Part shown: positions 8,960 to 18,452 of the stretch, in pieces
How positions within the stretch are numbered: position 1 is the stretch's first letter
How the letters are laid out: the number at the start of each line of letters is the position of its first letter
DNA from: Sandarakinorhabdus sp.
Lineage (GTDB): Bacteria; Pseudomonadota; Alphaproteobacteria; Sphingomonadales; Sphingomonadaceae
Assembly: GCA_020692215.1 (NCBI GenBank)
Contig: JAIMKW010000001.1
Span: 532,442 to 596,441 of the forward strand
DNA length: 64,000 bases
Direction of reading: 5' to 3'
The notes under the pieces: generated by a model
The model's database searches: none
What the model was told of the DNA's origin: nothing
Seen by the model: only the letters and a program-made list of their open reading frames with translations
Translations under genes and position numbers: made by a program

Positions 8960-10639
8960 GTGGCCCAGCAATACAGCTTTGTGATGAAGGGTCTTACCAA
9001 GACCTTTCCGGGCGCTTCCAAGCCCATCTTGAACAACATCCATCTGCAATTCTATCCTGACGCCAAGATTGCCATCATCGGCATCAATGGTTCGGGCAAA
9101 TCCACGCTGATGAAGATCATGGCGGGGATCGACAAGGATTATGTGGGCGAGGCCTGGCCCGGCGAGGGCGTGACAGTCGGCTATCTGGCGCAGGAACCAC
9201 AGCTCGATCCCAACAAGACCGTGCGCGAAAATGTGATGGATGGCGTCCGCCCCGTTGCCGACATGATGGATCGATTCAACGCAATCTCCGCTGAAATGGC
9301 CGACCCCAAGGACGATACCGATTTCGATGCCCTGATGGCCGAAATGGGCGATCTGCAGGAAAAGATCGACGCGGTGGATGGCTGGACGCTCGACAACCAG
9401 CTGGAAATCGCCATGGACGCGCTGCGCTGCCCGCCGGGCGACTGGCCGGTGGACAATCTTTCGGGTGGGGAAAAGCGCCGGATCGCGCTGTGCCGCCTGT
9501 TGCTGGAAAAGCCGGGAATCCTGCTGCTGGATGAGCCGACCAACCACCTTGATGCGGAATCCGTATCGTGGCTGGAAAACCATCTGAAGGAGTATAAGGG
9601 CAACGTCATCCTCGTCACCCACGACCGCTATTTCCTGGACAATGTGGTGAACTGGGTGCTGGAACTTTACTATGGGCAGGGCATCCCGTTCGAGGGCAAT
9701 TATTCCGCCTGGCTCGAGGCCAAGGCCAAGCGCATGGCGCAGGAAGAGCGCGAGGGCGACAGCCGATCCAAGGCGATCAGCCAGGAACTCGAGTGGATTC
9801 GCTCCAGCCCCAAGGCGCGGCAATCGAAATCCAAGGCGCGGATCAAGGCGTTCGACGAACTGGTGGCAAAGCAGGATGCGCGCCGCACCAACGAGCGCGA
9901 GATCCTGATCAGAAACCCCGAGCGGCTCGGCTCCACCGTGATCGAGGCCAATGGATTGTCGAAAGCCTATGGCGACAAGCTGCTGTTCGAGGATCTCAGC
10001 TTTACATTGCCGCCGGGTGGAATCGTTGGGGTCATCGGGCCGAACGGTGCCGGGAAAACCACCTTGTTTCGCATGATCACCGGCCAGGAAAAGCCCGACA
10101 GCGGCACCATCAAGATCGGCGAGACGGTTCACCTCGGCTATGTGGACCAGAGCCGCGATGCGCTGAACGCGAACAAGACCGTGTGGGAGGAAGTGTCCGG
10201 CGGGAACGAGCGCTTCCAGTTCGGCAAGCAGGAGGTTTCCAGCCGCGCCTATGTCGGCGCCTTCGGCTTCAAGGGCACCGACCAGCAGAAGAAGGTGGGC
10301 CAGCTTTCCGGCGGAGAGCGCAACCGCGTTCACATGGCCAAGATGCTGAAGGAGGGCGGCAACGTCCTGCTGCTCGATGAGCCCACCAACGACCTGGATG
10401 TGGAAACGCTGCGCGCGCTGGAAGAAGCGCTGGAGAATTTCGCCGGCTGCGCCGTGGTGATCAGCCACGACCGCTTCTTTCTCGATCGCCTTGCAACCCA
10501 CATCCTTGCGTTCGAGGGCGACAGCCATGTCGAATGGTTCGAAGGCAATTTCGAGATGTACGAGGAGGACAAGCGCCGTCGGCTGGGTGATGCGGCAGAC
10601 CGTCCGCACCGGCTGAGCTACAAGAAGCTGACGCGCTAG
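8960..10639 (+). CDS. ettA: EttA, energy-dependent translational throttle (ABC-F ATPase)
   Basis: The 559-residue protein has two ABC ATPase domains: Walker A GINGSGKST (about residue 41) and GPNGAGKTT (about 357), signatures LSGGEKRRIALCRLL and LSGGERNRVHMAKML, and Walker B LLLDEPTNHLD and LLLDEPTNDLD. Between them lies the charged P-site tRNA interaction linker (about residues 245-320, with SKAISQELEWIRSSPKARQSKSKARIKAF nearby). Length and linker match EttA rather than Uup or YheS. It binds the ribosomal E site and gates translation according to the ATP/ADP ratio. The start is GTG 8960, giving the conserved MAQQYSFVMKGLTKTFPG. Confidence 0.97.
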   Translation: MAQQYSFVMKGLTKTFPGASKPILNNIHLQFYPDAKIAIIGINGSGKSTLMKIMAGIDKDYVGEAWPGEGVTVGYLAQEPQLDPNKTVRENVMDGVRPVADMMDRFNAISAEMADPKDDTDFDALMAEMGDLQEKIDAVDGWTLDNQLEIAMDALRCPPGDWPVDNLSGGEKRRIALCRLLLEKPGILLLDEPTNHLDAESVSWLENHLKEYKGNVILVTHDRYFLDNVVNWVLELYYGQGIPFEGNYSAWLEAKAKRMAQEEREGDSRSKAISQELEWIRSSPKARQSKSKARIKAFDELVAKQDARRTNEREILIRNPERLGSTVIEANGLSKAYGDKLLFEDLSFTLPPGGIVGVIGPNGAGKTTLFRMITGQEKPDSGTIKIGETVHLGYVDQSRDALNANKTVWEEVSGGNERFQFGKQEVSSRAYVGAFGFKGTDQQKKVGQLSGGERNRVHMAKMLKEGGNVLLLDEPTNDLDVETLRALEEALENFAGCAVVISHDRFFLDRLATHILAFEGDSHVEWFEGNFEMYEEDKRRRLGDAADRPHRLSYKKLTR

Positions 10640-10661
10640 GGCGAGCAGGAGGGCTGGAGCG

Positions 10662-11357
10662 CTGGACGACAGCCATTCCGCAGAGCTGAAGGCGCACGAC
10701 CGCGAACGGTGGCTGTCCATCCTGTGGGGGCCTGCCGCCGCACGCCCGGCCCTTGTTGCGCTGCATGCCTATGATGTGGAGCAGCAGCGCGTGGTGGCCG
10801 AGGTGCGCGAGCCAATGCTGGCGGAAATTCGCCTGGCCTGGTGGCGCGAGCAGCTCGAGGCGCTTGCGTTGGGAAAGCCGCCGGCGCCGCAGCCGATTCT
10901 GCGTGCGCTTGCCGATGCTGCCCGTGCGCGCGCCATTGATCTCGCCGGGCTGATGCCGATCGAGGAGGGGTTTCTGCCGCTGCTGACAGAAGGGCCTGTC
11001 GTCCCGCTGGAGCTGGCTGCGGCCAGGGGTGGCCCGCTGTTTCGCTGCCTGATGACGGCAGCGCTGGGCCGGCCGCTCACCAATGCCGAAGCATCCGATG
11101 CCACCGCTGCTGGAACCCGGTGGGGGCTGGCGCAGCTGTGGCGCGGTGGCTGGGGGTTGGCCGAGCCCCGGCTGGTGAACCTTGATCCGCCTCGCTTCCC
11201 GAACCCGGCGCGCGGTGTCTTGCCTGCCTCGCTTTGCGCACTTGATGCGCTTGCGGCCGACGATTGGGCCCGGCTGGAGGTGGGAAAGCCCCTGGCGCGC
11301 GCGGCATCCCCGGCACGGCAATGGCGGATGGCCCGGGCGGCGCTCGGCAGCCAATAG
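10662..11357 (+). CDS. Squalene/phytoene synthase-like protein, probable CTG start
   Basis: The frame is closed by TGA at 10629 and has no ATG, GTG or TTG until GTG 10776. Yet the 38 codons from CTG 10662 encode an N-terminus typical of the squalene/phytoene synthase superfamily (RERWLSILWGPAAARPALVAL, then HAYDVEQQRVV). Those lead into the conserved EPMLAEIRLAWWREQLEAL. An AGGAGG run lies eight to nine bases before CTG 10662, which I therefore choose as the start (231 residues). The protein is shorter than true synthases (about 280) and shows no clear second DxxxD motif, so it may be an NDUFAF6-like non-catalytic member. No carotenoid or hopanoid genes are adjacent. Confidence 0.75.
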   Translation: MDDSHSAELKAHDRERWLSILWGPAAARPALVALHAYDVEQQRVVAEVREPMLAEIRLAWWREQLEALALGKPPAPQPILRALADAARARAIDLAGLMPIEEGFLPLLTEGPVVPLELAAARGGPLFRCLMTAALGRPLTNAEASDATAAGTRWGLAQLWRGGWGLAEPRLVNLDPPRFPNPARGVLPASLCALDALAADDWARLEVGKPLARAASPARQWRMARAALGSQ

Positions 11358-11470
11358 CCAGCCACAAGGCAGATTTCTGGCGGCTGGAATTTCCCGAAAC
11401 CGGGTGATAGGAACGGCGTGGGGTCGGCACCAGGGCGCGAGGGCAGGGCGCGTCTTTCAGGGGTGCCTTG

Positions 11471-11974
11471 ATGGTATCACGAAACGCCGGCCGGATTGCG
11501 GCTGTTGTCGGTGCGGTTGTTCTGGCAGCGGCCGGGCTGCTGCTGTGGACGGGGGCTGGCAAGGGCGAGGCGCAGGCGGCGCGCGCGGAGGCGACTTTGC
11601 CCGAGGTTCCGCTTCCCGCGCCTGTCGAGGAAGAGGTGCTGCTTGCAGCGCCCCCGCCGCCGGCGCCCCGGTCTCGGGAGGAGAAGCGCTTCGCCCGGCT
11701 CGACCGGGATGATGACGGGCGCATCACGCAGGCCGAATATCTGGCCCAGCGCCGCCGGAATTTCGACAAGCTGGATGTGAACGGCGACGGCAGAGTGAGC
11801 TTCGAGGAATATGCGGTTTCGGGGATTGAAAAGTTCCGCAAGGCCGATTCCGACGCAAACGGCCATCTGAACCCACCGGAGTTCGCGACGACAGCCCCCA
11901 AGCCGCGTAAGACCCAGACAGCCGCCAATTGCCAGTGCCCGCCATTGCAGTCGGCTTCGGCAGAGGATGATTGA
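11471..11974 (+). CDS. EF-hand calcium-binding protein, membrane-anchored or secreted
   Basis: The 167-residue protein opens with a hydrophobic anchor or signal (about residues 8-28) and a Pro/Ala/Glu-rich spacer. It then has three EF-hand-like loops: DRDDDGRITQAE, DVNGDGRVSFEE and DSDANGHLNPPE. The first two keep the full Asp-x-Asp/Asn-x-Asp-Gly pattern with Glu at position 12; the third is looser. It probably binds Ca2+ in the periplasm. A TTG directly before the ATG gives an alternative one-codon-longer start; AGGGG seven bases upstream supports ATG 11471. No partner is evident. Confidence 0.88.
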   Translation: MVSRNAGRIAAVVGAVVLAAAGLLLWTGAGKGEAQAARAEATLPEVPLPAPVEEEVLLAAPPPPAPRSREEKRFARLDRDDDGRITQAEYLAQRRRNFDKLDVNGDGRVSFEEYAVSGIEKFRKADSDANGHLNPPEFATTAPKPRKTQTAANCQCPPLQSASAEDD

Positions 11975-12096
11975 GCGCGGAGCTGAACGCCCGCAAAACA
12001 GCCAATTCAGGCCGCGCTAACCCGCAGGCTGCCTTAAGTCATCCCATCATCACCCCAGTCTCGGTGGTGACAAGAAGATGATTTGAAAGGTTTTTT

Positions 12097-12726
12097 ATGA
12101 CATATCGGGCGACACAAGTTCGCACCCTGGCCCTTGCAGGCGCTGCGCTGTTTGCTGCGCAGGCTGCAACCGCCGAGCCCTTCAACGGGCCTTATGTCGG
12201 CGCGGAACTCGGCTGGCAGCAGGACCGGTTGAAGGCAACGCTTTCCACAGGCGGTATCGATTTCAGCGCAACCGAGAAGGGCTCGGGCCTCGCCTATGGC
12301 GGCGTTCTGGGCTGGGATTTCAAGCTGGCTGACACTTTCGTTGTCGGCGGCGAAGTGAGCACCACAGGCGACAGCGGCAAGCTCGATTTCGGCGGGTTCG
12401 AAGCCGATGCCGGCCGCACGCTGGGCATTGCTGCCCGGGCAGGCTTCCTCGCCACGCCGCAGACCCTTGTTTACGCACGGGGCGGCTGGGTGAACGGTCG
12501 CTTCTCGTTCGACGATGGCGTGGACCGCGCGTCGCAGAACCGCGATGGCTGGACCGTGGGCGGCGGCATCGAGCAGATGCTGAGCGAAAATGTTTCGGCC
12601 AAGGTCGAGTATCGCTATGCGAAGTTCAACAGCTTTCGCGCCGATCCGGCAGACCTTGGCGGCGACGATCTTTCGGCCCGCTTCAGCCGGAACCAGATCA
12701 TGGCCGGCGTGAACTACCGCTTCTAA
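12097..12726 (+). CDS. Outer-membrane beta-barrel protein (Omp25/OmpA-like porin family)
   Basis: The 209-residue protein has a signal peptide cleaved near AAQAATA-EP and an 8-strand beta-barrel pattern. It begins FNGPYVGAELGWQQDRLKA and ends with NQIMAGVNYRF, the C-terminal Phe being the barrel assembly signal. Similar small barrels are abundant surface proteins in alphaproteobacteria, of mostly structural role. AAAGG lies about seven bases before ATG. The upstream region (11975-12096) is AT-richer and probably holds its promoter. A strong hairpin follows the gene. Confidence 0.92.
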   Translation: MTYRATQVRTLALAGAALFAAQAATAEPFNGPYVGAELGWQQDRLKATLSTGGIDFSATEKGSGLAYGGVLGWDFKLADTFVVGGEVSTTGDSGKLDFGGFEADAGRTLGIAARAGFLATPQTLVYARGGWVNGRFSFDDGVDRASQNRDGWTVGGGIEQMLSENVSAKVEYRYAKFNSFRADPADLGGDDLSARFSRNQIMAGVNYRF

Positions 12727-12755
12727 ACCCGATTCAGGATTGTTTGCGTACCATC

Positions 12756-12782
12756 ACGGCCCGGCAGATCCTGCCGGGCCGT
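12756..12782. terminator. Perfect 12-bp stem between convergent barrel gene and glnD
   Basis: ACGGCCCGGCAG and CTGCCGGGCCGT are perfect reverse complements around the loop ATC. The hairpin sits 30 bases after the barrel stop and 24 bases beyond the glnD stop on the other strand. No strong U-run on either side, but position and stability suggest a bidirectional transcription end. Confidence 0.7.
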
Positions 12783-12806
12783 GGTCCGCATTTGGGGCGG
12801 GTCCTG

Positions 12807-15584
12807 CTATGCAGCGGCGGCCGCTGACGGCTTCGCTTCGGGGATTTTCTGGCCGGGTGCCGCCGCCACTTCCAGAAGCCGCTTTTCCAGTGCCCGAAGC
12901 CGTGCAGGCTGTTCGATCTTGTCGCCCGTCAGGTCGGTCAGGTAAAATGTATCGACCGCGCGCTCCCCATATGTGGCGACATGCGCGGAGTGAATCGTGA
13001 CCTTGGCCCCGTATAGCGCATAGGTCAGGGCATAAAGCAGGGCGGGGCGATCGAGCGCGTTCACCTCCACTACCGTGAAGCGGTTCGATGCCTTGTTGTC
13101 GATCAGCACCTGGGGCACCACGCGAAAGGCTTCCTGTCGGCGCCGGGGGAGGGGCTTTGCCGTCAGCATGGCGGCCAGCTTCACCTTGCCGGCAAGCGCG
13201 TCGCAGATGGCAATTTCCATGCGGTGCAGGCGGTGCGGTTCATCGAAGGGCCCGCCCAACGGATCCTGGACCACCAGATTGTCGAGCGCCATTCCATCCC
13301 TGGTGGTGTGGATGCGCGCATCGACAATGGTGGCGCCTCCCAGCGCGATGCCACCGGCAATGCGGTAGAACAGGCCAGGGTGGTCGGCCGTGTAGACGGT
13401 CACCAATGTGGTTCCGCTGTCGCCATCGGGCAGGGAGCGCACCGTGAACTGACGATGTTCGAGGTCTGCATCGGCCACAAGCGCCATGTTGGAGGCCAGC
13501 ACATCACCGGGTTCGGACAGCCAGTAGCTGTCGGGAAGGCGGCTGGCATAGGCTTCGAATCCTTTGTCGTGCCAGCCCATCACCGATTTCAGCCGTTCCT
13601 GCCGCGCTTCGATCCGCTCGCGCCGGCCTGTCTGCTTGTGGCCCAGCCGCAGCACTTCCTCGGCGCTTTTGTACAGCGTGGTGAGGAGTTGCGCCTTCCA
13701 TCCGTTCCAGATGCCCGGGCCCACCGCCCGGATGTCGACGACTGTCAGCACCAGCAGCAGGCGCAACCGCTCGACGCTCGCGACGGCTTCCGCGAAATCC
13801 AGGATGGTCTTGAAGTCGGAAAGGTCGCGCTTGAACGCGGTCGCACTCATCAGCAGATGGTAGCGCACCAGCCAGGCAACCGTGTCGGTTTCGGCCTCTG
13901 ACAGCCCCAGACGGGGGCACAGCTTGCGCGCGATCTCTTCGCCAAGAACGCTGTGGTCACCGCCCCGGCCCTTGGCGATGTCGTGCAGAAGCACAGCCAC
14001 ATAGAGAACTCTTCGCGAAAGGATCTGCCGGATCACCGTTGTTGAAAGCGGGTGGTCGTCTTTCAGCTCGCCCTTTTCGATGCGGGCCAGCAGTCCGATT
14101 GCCCGGATGGTATGCTCGTCCACCGTATAGTGATGGTACATATCATATTGCATCTTGGCGACGACGCGGCCGAAATCGGGCACGAAGCGCCCGAAAACGC
14201 CGGCTTCGTTGATCCAGCGCAGCACCTTTTCCGGATCGCGCGCGCTGGTCAGGATATCCAGGAACAGCGCGTTCGCACGCGGATCCTGCCGGATCGCCTC
14301 GGTGATCTGCCCCTCGTCTCGGGTCGCCTGCCGCAGTGTCAGCGGGTGGATCTCCCCCCCTTCGCGATCGGCCACCTGAAACAGTTCGATCAGCCGGACC
14401 GGGTCTTCGTTGAAGAAATCGTCGCTTGGCGCCTCGATCCGCCCGCCCGCCAGACGGAAACCGTTCAGCCGGCGCGGCCGGCGCGAAAGCTTCGGCATCC
14501 ACGCCGTGCGCGAAAAGCTTTCCTCCAGATGCGCCAGGAACAGCGCTGTCAGGCTGCCGACCTGTCGCGCCGTCAGGAAATAGTGCCGCATGAAGCGCTC
14601 TACATCGGACATTCCGGGGCGGTTCGCATAGTTCATGCGCGCTGCAAGATCGCGCTGCACATCGAAGGTGAGCCGCTCTTCGGCCCGGCCCACAAGATCG
14701 TGCAGGCTGATGCGAACGGCCCAAAGATGGTTCTGGGCGCGCTGGAACTGCCGGTATTCGCTGGCGGTGAACAGGCCCTTTTCCACCAGCTCGGCGGCGC
14801 TGTTCACCTGCATGGCGAACTTGCCAATCCAGAACAGCGTCTGCAAATCGCGCAGGCCGCCCTTGCCGTCTTTCACATTGGGTTCCACCACATAGCGGCT
14901 GTCGCCCATGCGCTTGTGCCGGTCGTCCCGCTCTGCAAGCTTCTCGGTGATGAAGGCGCGCGCCTCTCCGGCCACGATTTCCCGGTGAAACCGGCCCCTT
15001 GCTTCATCATAGAGACCCTGATCGCCCCACAGGTACCGCGCTTCCAGCAGAGCCGTTTTCACGCTGAGATCGGCTTTCGCCATCCGGATCATATCGTCGG
15101 GCGTCCGGGTTGAATGGCCCACTTTAAGGCCCAGGTCCCACAGGATGTAAAGGATCGCCTCGACCGTCTGCTCGACCCAGGCGGTCGATCGCAGCGGGCA
15201 CAGGAACATGATGTCGACATCGGAAAAGGGCGCCATCTCCGCCCGGCCATAGCCGCCGACAGCCACAAGGCAGATGCGCTCGGCCGTGCTGGGATTGTCC
15301 TGCGGGTAGAGATGCTGGGTCGTGGCATCGAAGGCCATGCGCAGGATCTGGTCGGTCAGGAAGCTTTGGGCGCTTGCCAGCTCCATGCCGCGGCCCGGGG
15401 TGGCGGCGATGCGCCGGTGGATTTCCGCGCGGCCCTGTTCCAGCGCCACCTTCAAGACGGCGGCGACTGCCTGCCTGCGGCCTTCCTGCGGCGCTGTCGC
15501 GATCGCGTTGGCGACCACTTCGCCAGCCACCTTGCGGTCGATGATCGCCCGGCGGTTCGGGACATGATCATAAAGCCCGCTCAT
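12807..15584 (-). CDS. glnD: PII uridylyltransferase/uridylyl-removing enzyme GlnD
   Basis: The 925-residue protein has the full GlnD layout. The nucleotidyltransferase domain contains GGYGRAEMAPFSDVDIMF (about residues 110-127, catalytic Asp pair). The PII-uridylyltransferase helical domain follows. An HD domain has LLHDIAKGRGGDH near residue 530. Two C-terminal ACT domains lie at about 710-790 and 820-900. It senses glutamine through the ACT domains and adds or removes UMP on PII proteins, thereby setting glutamine synthetase and nitrogen gene activity. Its ATG overlaps the stop of the upstream Pr6Pr membrane gene by four bases. The C-terminal tail is Ala/Pro-rich. Confidence 0.97.
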   Translation of the reverse strand: MSGLYDHVPNRRAIIDRKVAGEVVANAIATAPQEGRRQAVAAVLKVALEQGRAEIHRRIAATPGRGMELASAQSFLTDQILRMAFDATTQHLYPQDNPSTAERICLVAVGGYGRAEMAPFSDVDIMFLCPLRSTAWVEQTVEAILYILWDLGLKVGHSTRTPDDMIRMAKADLSVKTALLEARYLWGDQGLYDEARGRFHREIVAGEARAFITEKLAERDDRHKRMGDSRYVVEPNVKDGKGGLRDLQTLFWIGKFAMQVNSAAELVEKGLFTASEYRQFQRAQNHLWAVRISLHDLVGRAEERLTFDVQRDLAARMNYANRPGMSDVERFMRHYFLTARQVGSLTALFLAHLEESFSRTAWMPKLSRRPRRLNGFRLAGGRIEAPSDDFFNEDPVRLIELFQVADREGGEIHPLTLRQATRDEGQITEAIRQDPRANALFLDILTSARDPEKVLRWINEAGVFGRFVPDFGRVVAKMQYDMYHHYTVDEHTIRAIGLLARIEKGELKDDHPLSTTVIRQILSRRVLYVAVLLHDIAKGRGGDHSVLGEEIARKLCPRLGLSEAETDTVAWLVRYHLLMSATAFKRDLSDFKTILDFAEAVASVERLRLLLVLTVVDIRAVGPGIWNGWKAQLLTTLYKSAEEVLRLGHKQTGRRERIEARQERLKSVMGWHDKGFEAYASRLPDSYWLSEPGDVLASNMALVADADLEHRQFTVRSLPDGDSGTTLVTVYTADHPGLFYRIAGGIALGGATIVDARIHTTRDGMALDNLVVQDPLGGPFDEPHRLHRMEIAICDALAGKVKLAAMLTAKPLPRRRQEAFRVVPQVLIDNKASNRFTVVEVNALDRPALLYALTYALYGAKVTIHSAHVATYGERAVDTFYLTDLTGDKIEQPARLRALEKRLLEVAAAPGQKIPEAKPSAAAAA

Positions 15585-16210
15585 GCGGCAATCCGGCGGC
15601 GGCGGATGCGGCCGAGCGCGACGAAGCCGAGCCCGGACAGGGCGAAGGCCGCCCCGAGGCCGGCGATGTTCAACAGCACACGGGGCAAACCGAGCGCCGG
15701 CACATCAAGGAAGAAATAGGGATACCAGCCATCGAAAGCACCGCGCAGGAGGACATAGACGGTGTATGCCATCGGCCATGCAATGAAGACCCCGACATCG
15801 CGCATCTTGAGCGCGGCGCGATCCACGAAGGCCAGCCACCAGGCAAGCATTGCCGCGGGAACGATCGTGTGGACCAGCTGGTTCGCCACACTGTCCCAGC
15901 CGACAGGGTTGTGCTGCTGCGCCAGCAGCAGGTGGTAGACGATACCCACCAGCAGGATGGCGAGCGTGGTGGCTGTCATCCAGCGCGCACTGATGGCGCG
16001 GCCGGCAGCCGTGGCGGCCATCATCAGCGCCACCCAGCTGTTGGTGAGAAGCGTGAAATAGCCAAGGAAGCGCCACAACGCCTGAAGCGGGCTCTTCCCT
16101 TCGGCAGCGAAGGTGCCGACAAGCAGGGCATATTGCAGCAGCAGCGCCACGAGTGTGACGACTGCAAGAAGCAGGGCAGTCCTGCGGGCTGGTGCGGAGA
16201 GGCGTGTCAT
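15581..16210 (-). CDS. Pr6Pr family integral membrane protein
   Basis: The 209-residue protein has six predicted membrane segments: about residues 9-29, 42-64, 76-94, 110-128, 143-160 and 178-196. It carries the family hallmarks YFTLLTNSWVALMM and YHLLLAQ, and a conserved region around QLVHTIVPAAMLAWWLAF. This matches the bacterial Pr6Pr (plant and fungal type six-TM) family of unknown function. ATG 16210 is preceded by GGAGGG at ideal distance, favouring it over ATG 16222 and over longer in-frame starts. It lies directly upstream of glnD with a 4-base overlap. Confidence 0.85.
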   Translation of the reverse strand: MTRLSAPARRTALLLAVVTLVALLLQYALLVGTFAAEGKSPLQALWRFLGYFTLLTNSWVALMMAATAAGRAISARWMTATTLAILLVGIVYHLLLAQQHNPVGWDSVANQLVHTIVPAAMLAWWLAFVDRAALKMRDVGVFIAWPMAYTVYVLLRGAFDGWYPYFFLDVPALGLPRVLLNIAGLGAAFALSGLGFVALGRIRRRRIAA

Positions 16211-16295
16211 CAAGCCCTCCATAGCGCGGGCCTTTCCAATCTGACAGTCGTTCTCGTGCCGCGCCCGTGCAACTTTGTGGACGGGGAGAATGCGC

Positions 16296-18443
16296 ATGAA
16301 TGTCAGCCTGAAGGTCGAGACCAAGCCCAGCTTCTGCCGCTTCTGCCACGCCAATTGCGCGATGCTGGTGGATGTTGTGGACGGCAAGGTGGCAGCCGTT
16401 CGCGGAGACCCTGACGATCCGGTCTATCAGGGCTATACCTGCCAGAAGGGCCGCCAGCTGGCCGAGGCACACAACCACCCGACGCGCTTGTTGATGCACC
16501 AGCGCCGGACGGCTGCGGGCTTCGAGCCCGCCAACAGCGAAGAAGCGCTGTCCGCTATCGCCGCGCGCCTGCGCCGGATCCTCGATGACCATGGCCCGCA
16601 CAGCATCGCGGTCTATTGCGGCACCTATGCCTTCCAGAATTCGGCGGGGCTTGGCGCGGCTCTGGGCTTTGCCAACGGGGTGGGCAGCCGCAACTTCTAC
16701 ACATCGGTCACACTCGACCAGCCAGCCAAGGTCTATACTACCATGCGGATGGGCCAGTGGGGCGGTGGCGTGCACGGCTTTTCCGATGCCGAGGCTTGCA
16801 TCTTCATCGGCAACAACCCGCTGGTGTCGCATTACGCGCCGCCCGGTGGGGTCCCGCCGTTCAGTCCGTCGCGGCGGTTGCGCGATCAGCTTGCAAAGGG
16901 CTTGAAGCTGGTCGTCATCGATCCGCGCGTCACCGATGTTGCAAAGCTTGCGACGCTGCACCTGCAGGTGAAACCGGGCGAGGATGCCGCGGTGTTGGCC
17001 GCCATCGCCAATGTGATGCTGCAGGAGGGGCTATACGACAAGGCCTTCTGCCAGCAGTTCGTTGGCGATCTATCAGCCTTTGCCGATGCCGTGGCGCCCT
17101 TCACGCCGGACGTGGCGGCTGCGCGGGCAGGGCTGTCGGCAGATGATATCGTGCAGGCGGCGCGCATCTTCGGCAGTGTGAAGCGGGGTGCTGTTTCCAC
17201 CGGCACCGGCCCGGAAATGGCCGGACAGGGCAATCTTGTCGCCTGGCTGGTGAATGCCATCAACATCATTGGCGGGCGGGTGAACCGCGAGGGCGAAACA
17301 TCGCCCGTGCCGCGTGTGTTCACGCCGGGCGCTGCGCCGCGAAAGGCCGAAGTGTCGCCGCCTGTCAGGCCTTGGGGCGAAGGCTTCCCGGCCTCCCGCT
17401 TTCGCGGGCTGACACAGCTTGGCTTCGAAATGCCCTGCAATGTGCTGGCCGATGAAATCCTGACGCCGGGCGAGGGGCAGGTGAAGGCGCTCATCAATTT
17501 CGGCGGCAATCCGCTTGTTGCCTTTCCCAACCCGGAAAAGATGGCGCGGGCGCTCGACAGCCTGGATCTGCTGGTTTCAATCGACATCCGCATGTCGCAG
17601 ACGGCGCGGCGGAGCCATTGGGTTCTGGCGCCTTCCATGTGCCTCGAGCGCGAGGATATCACCAACCTGTCGGAATGGTGGTTCGAGGAGCCCTATGCCC
17701 GCTATGCGCAGGCCCTCGTGCCGGCGCCGGGCGAGACGCTCGATGAATATGTGATGCTGTGGGAGCTGTGCCGCCGCATGGGGATTTCCATGCCGACAGC
17801 AGGCGGTAATGTGCCGATGGACAAGGTGCCGACCAAGGCTGAATTCCTCGATCTCATGTCGGCCACCTGCCGGGTGCCCCCCTCGCAGGTGAAGGCCGAC
17901 ACGCCCGACGGGCGGCACATCTTCTATCCCGAACATGCGCTGACGGTGTTGCCCGGCGAACCCGGAAGCGAGACCCGCTTCGATCTGGTGCCCGACACGC
18001 TGGCCCGGGATCTTGCGGCAACGCTGGAGAAGGGCGGGGCCGGGGACAGGGACGGGGACTATCCCTTCCGGCTGACAAGCCGTCGCTCGGCGCATGTGTT
18101 CAACTCGTCGGGCCATCAATATGCCGCGCTCTCGAAAAAGGGCACGACCAACTTTGCCTGGATGAACCCGGCCGACATGGAAGCGCTGGGCCTTGCAGAC
18201 GAGATGGCGATCGAGATTGTGGGCAAGCGCGGCGCGTTGACCGGGCTCGCCAGGGCCGACCCCGCTGTGCGCTGTGGCGTCGTTTCCATGAGCCATGCCT
18301 TCGGCGATGTCGGGCAGGGCGCCGACGATGTGGCCCGCATCGGCGTCATCACCTCGCGCCTTGTCGACGAGACGGTGGACTATGATCCGATCACCGGCCA
18401 GTCGCTGCAATCCGCGATTCCCGTGCGGATTGCAGCGGCCTGA
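16296..18443 (+). CDS. Molybdopterin-dependent oxidoreductase (Mo/W-bisPGD family, one 4Fe-4S)
   Basis: The 715-residue protein begins with Cys14, Cys17, Cys21 and Cys49 (C-x2-C-x3-C-x27-C), the 4Fe-4S site of the DMSO-reductase superfamily. The catalytic molybdopterin domain follows, and the C-terminal molydop-binding beta-barrel starts near SRRSAHVFNSSGHQ. There is no Tat signal, so it is probably cytoplasmic. The active-site metal ligand cannot be assigned with confidence. GGGGAG seven bases before ATG 16296 favours it over ATG 16290 and TTG 16275. No electron-transfer subunit, membrane anchor or cofactor gene lies beside it, so substrate and partner are unknown. Formate-dehydrogenase-like, thiosulfate or acetylene hydratase-type roles cannot be separated by eye. 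Confidence 0.9.
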   Translation: MNVSLKVETKPSFCRFCHANCAMLVDVVDGKVAAVRGDPDDPVYQGYTCQKGRQLAEAHNHPTRLLMHQRRTAAGFEPANSEEALSAIAARLRRILDDHGPHSIAVYCGTYAFQNSAGLGAALGFANGVGSRNFYTSVTLDQPAKVYTTMRMGQWGGGVHGFSDAEACIFIGNNPLVSHYAPPGGVPPFSPSRRLRDQLAKGLKLVVIDPRVTDVAKLATLHLQVKPGEDAAVLAAIANVMLQEGLYDKAFCQQFVGDLSAFADAVAPFTPDVAAARAGLSADDIVQAARIFGSVKRGAVSTGTGPEMAGQGNLVAWLVNAINIIGGRVNREGETSPVPRVFTPGAAPRKAEVSPPVRPWGEGFPASRFRGLTQLGFEMPCNVLADEILTPGEGQVKALINFGGNPLVAFPNPEKMARALDSLDLLVSIDIRMSQTARRSHWVLAPSMCLEREDITNLSEWWFEEPYARYAQALVPAPGETLDEYVMLWELCRRMGISMPTAGGNVPMDKVPTKAEFLDLMSATCRVPPSQVKADTPDGRHIFYPEHALTVLPGEPGSETRFDLVPDTLARDLAATLEKGGAGDRDGDYPFRLTSRRSAHVFNSSGHQYAALSKKGTTNFAWMNPADMEALGLADEMAIEIVGKRGALTGLARADPAVRCGVVSMSHAFGDVGQGADDVARIGVITSRLVDETVDYDPITGQSLQSAIPVRIAAA

Positions 18444-18452
18444 CCGGACTGC

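Noticed and set aside
8681..10720. 679-residue antisense frame opposite ettA
   Set aside because: It mirrors a complete EttA gene and has no recognisable domain; high GC keeps reverse frames open.
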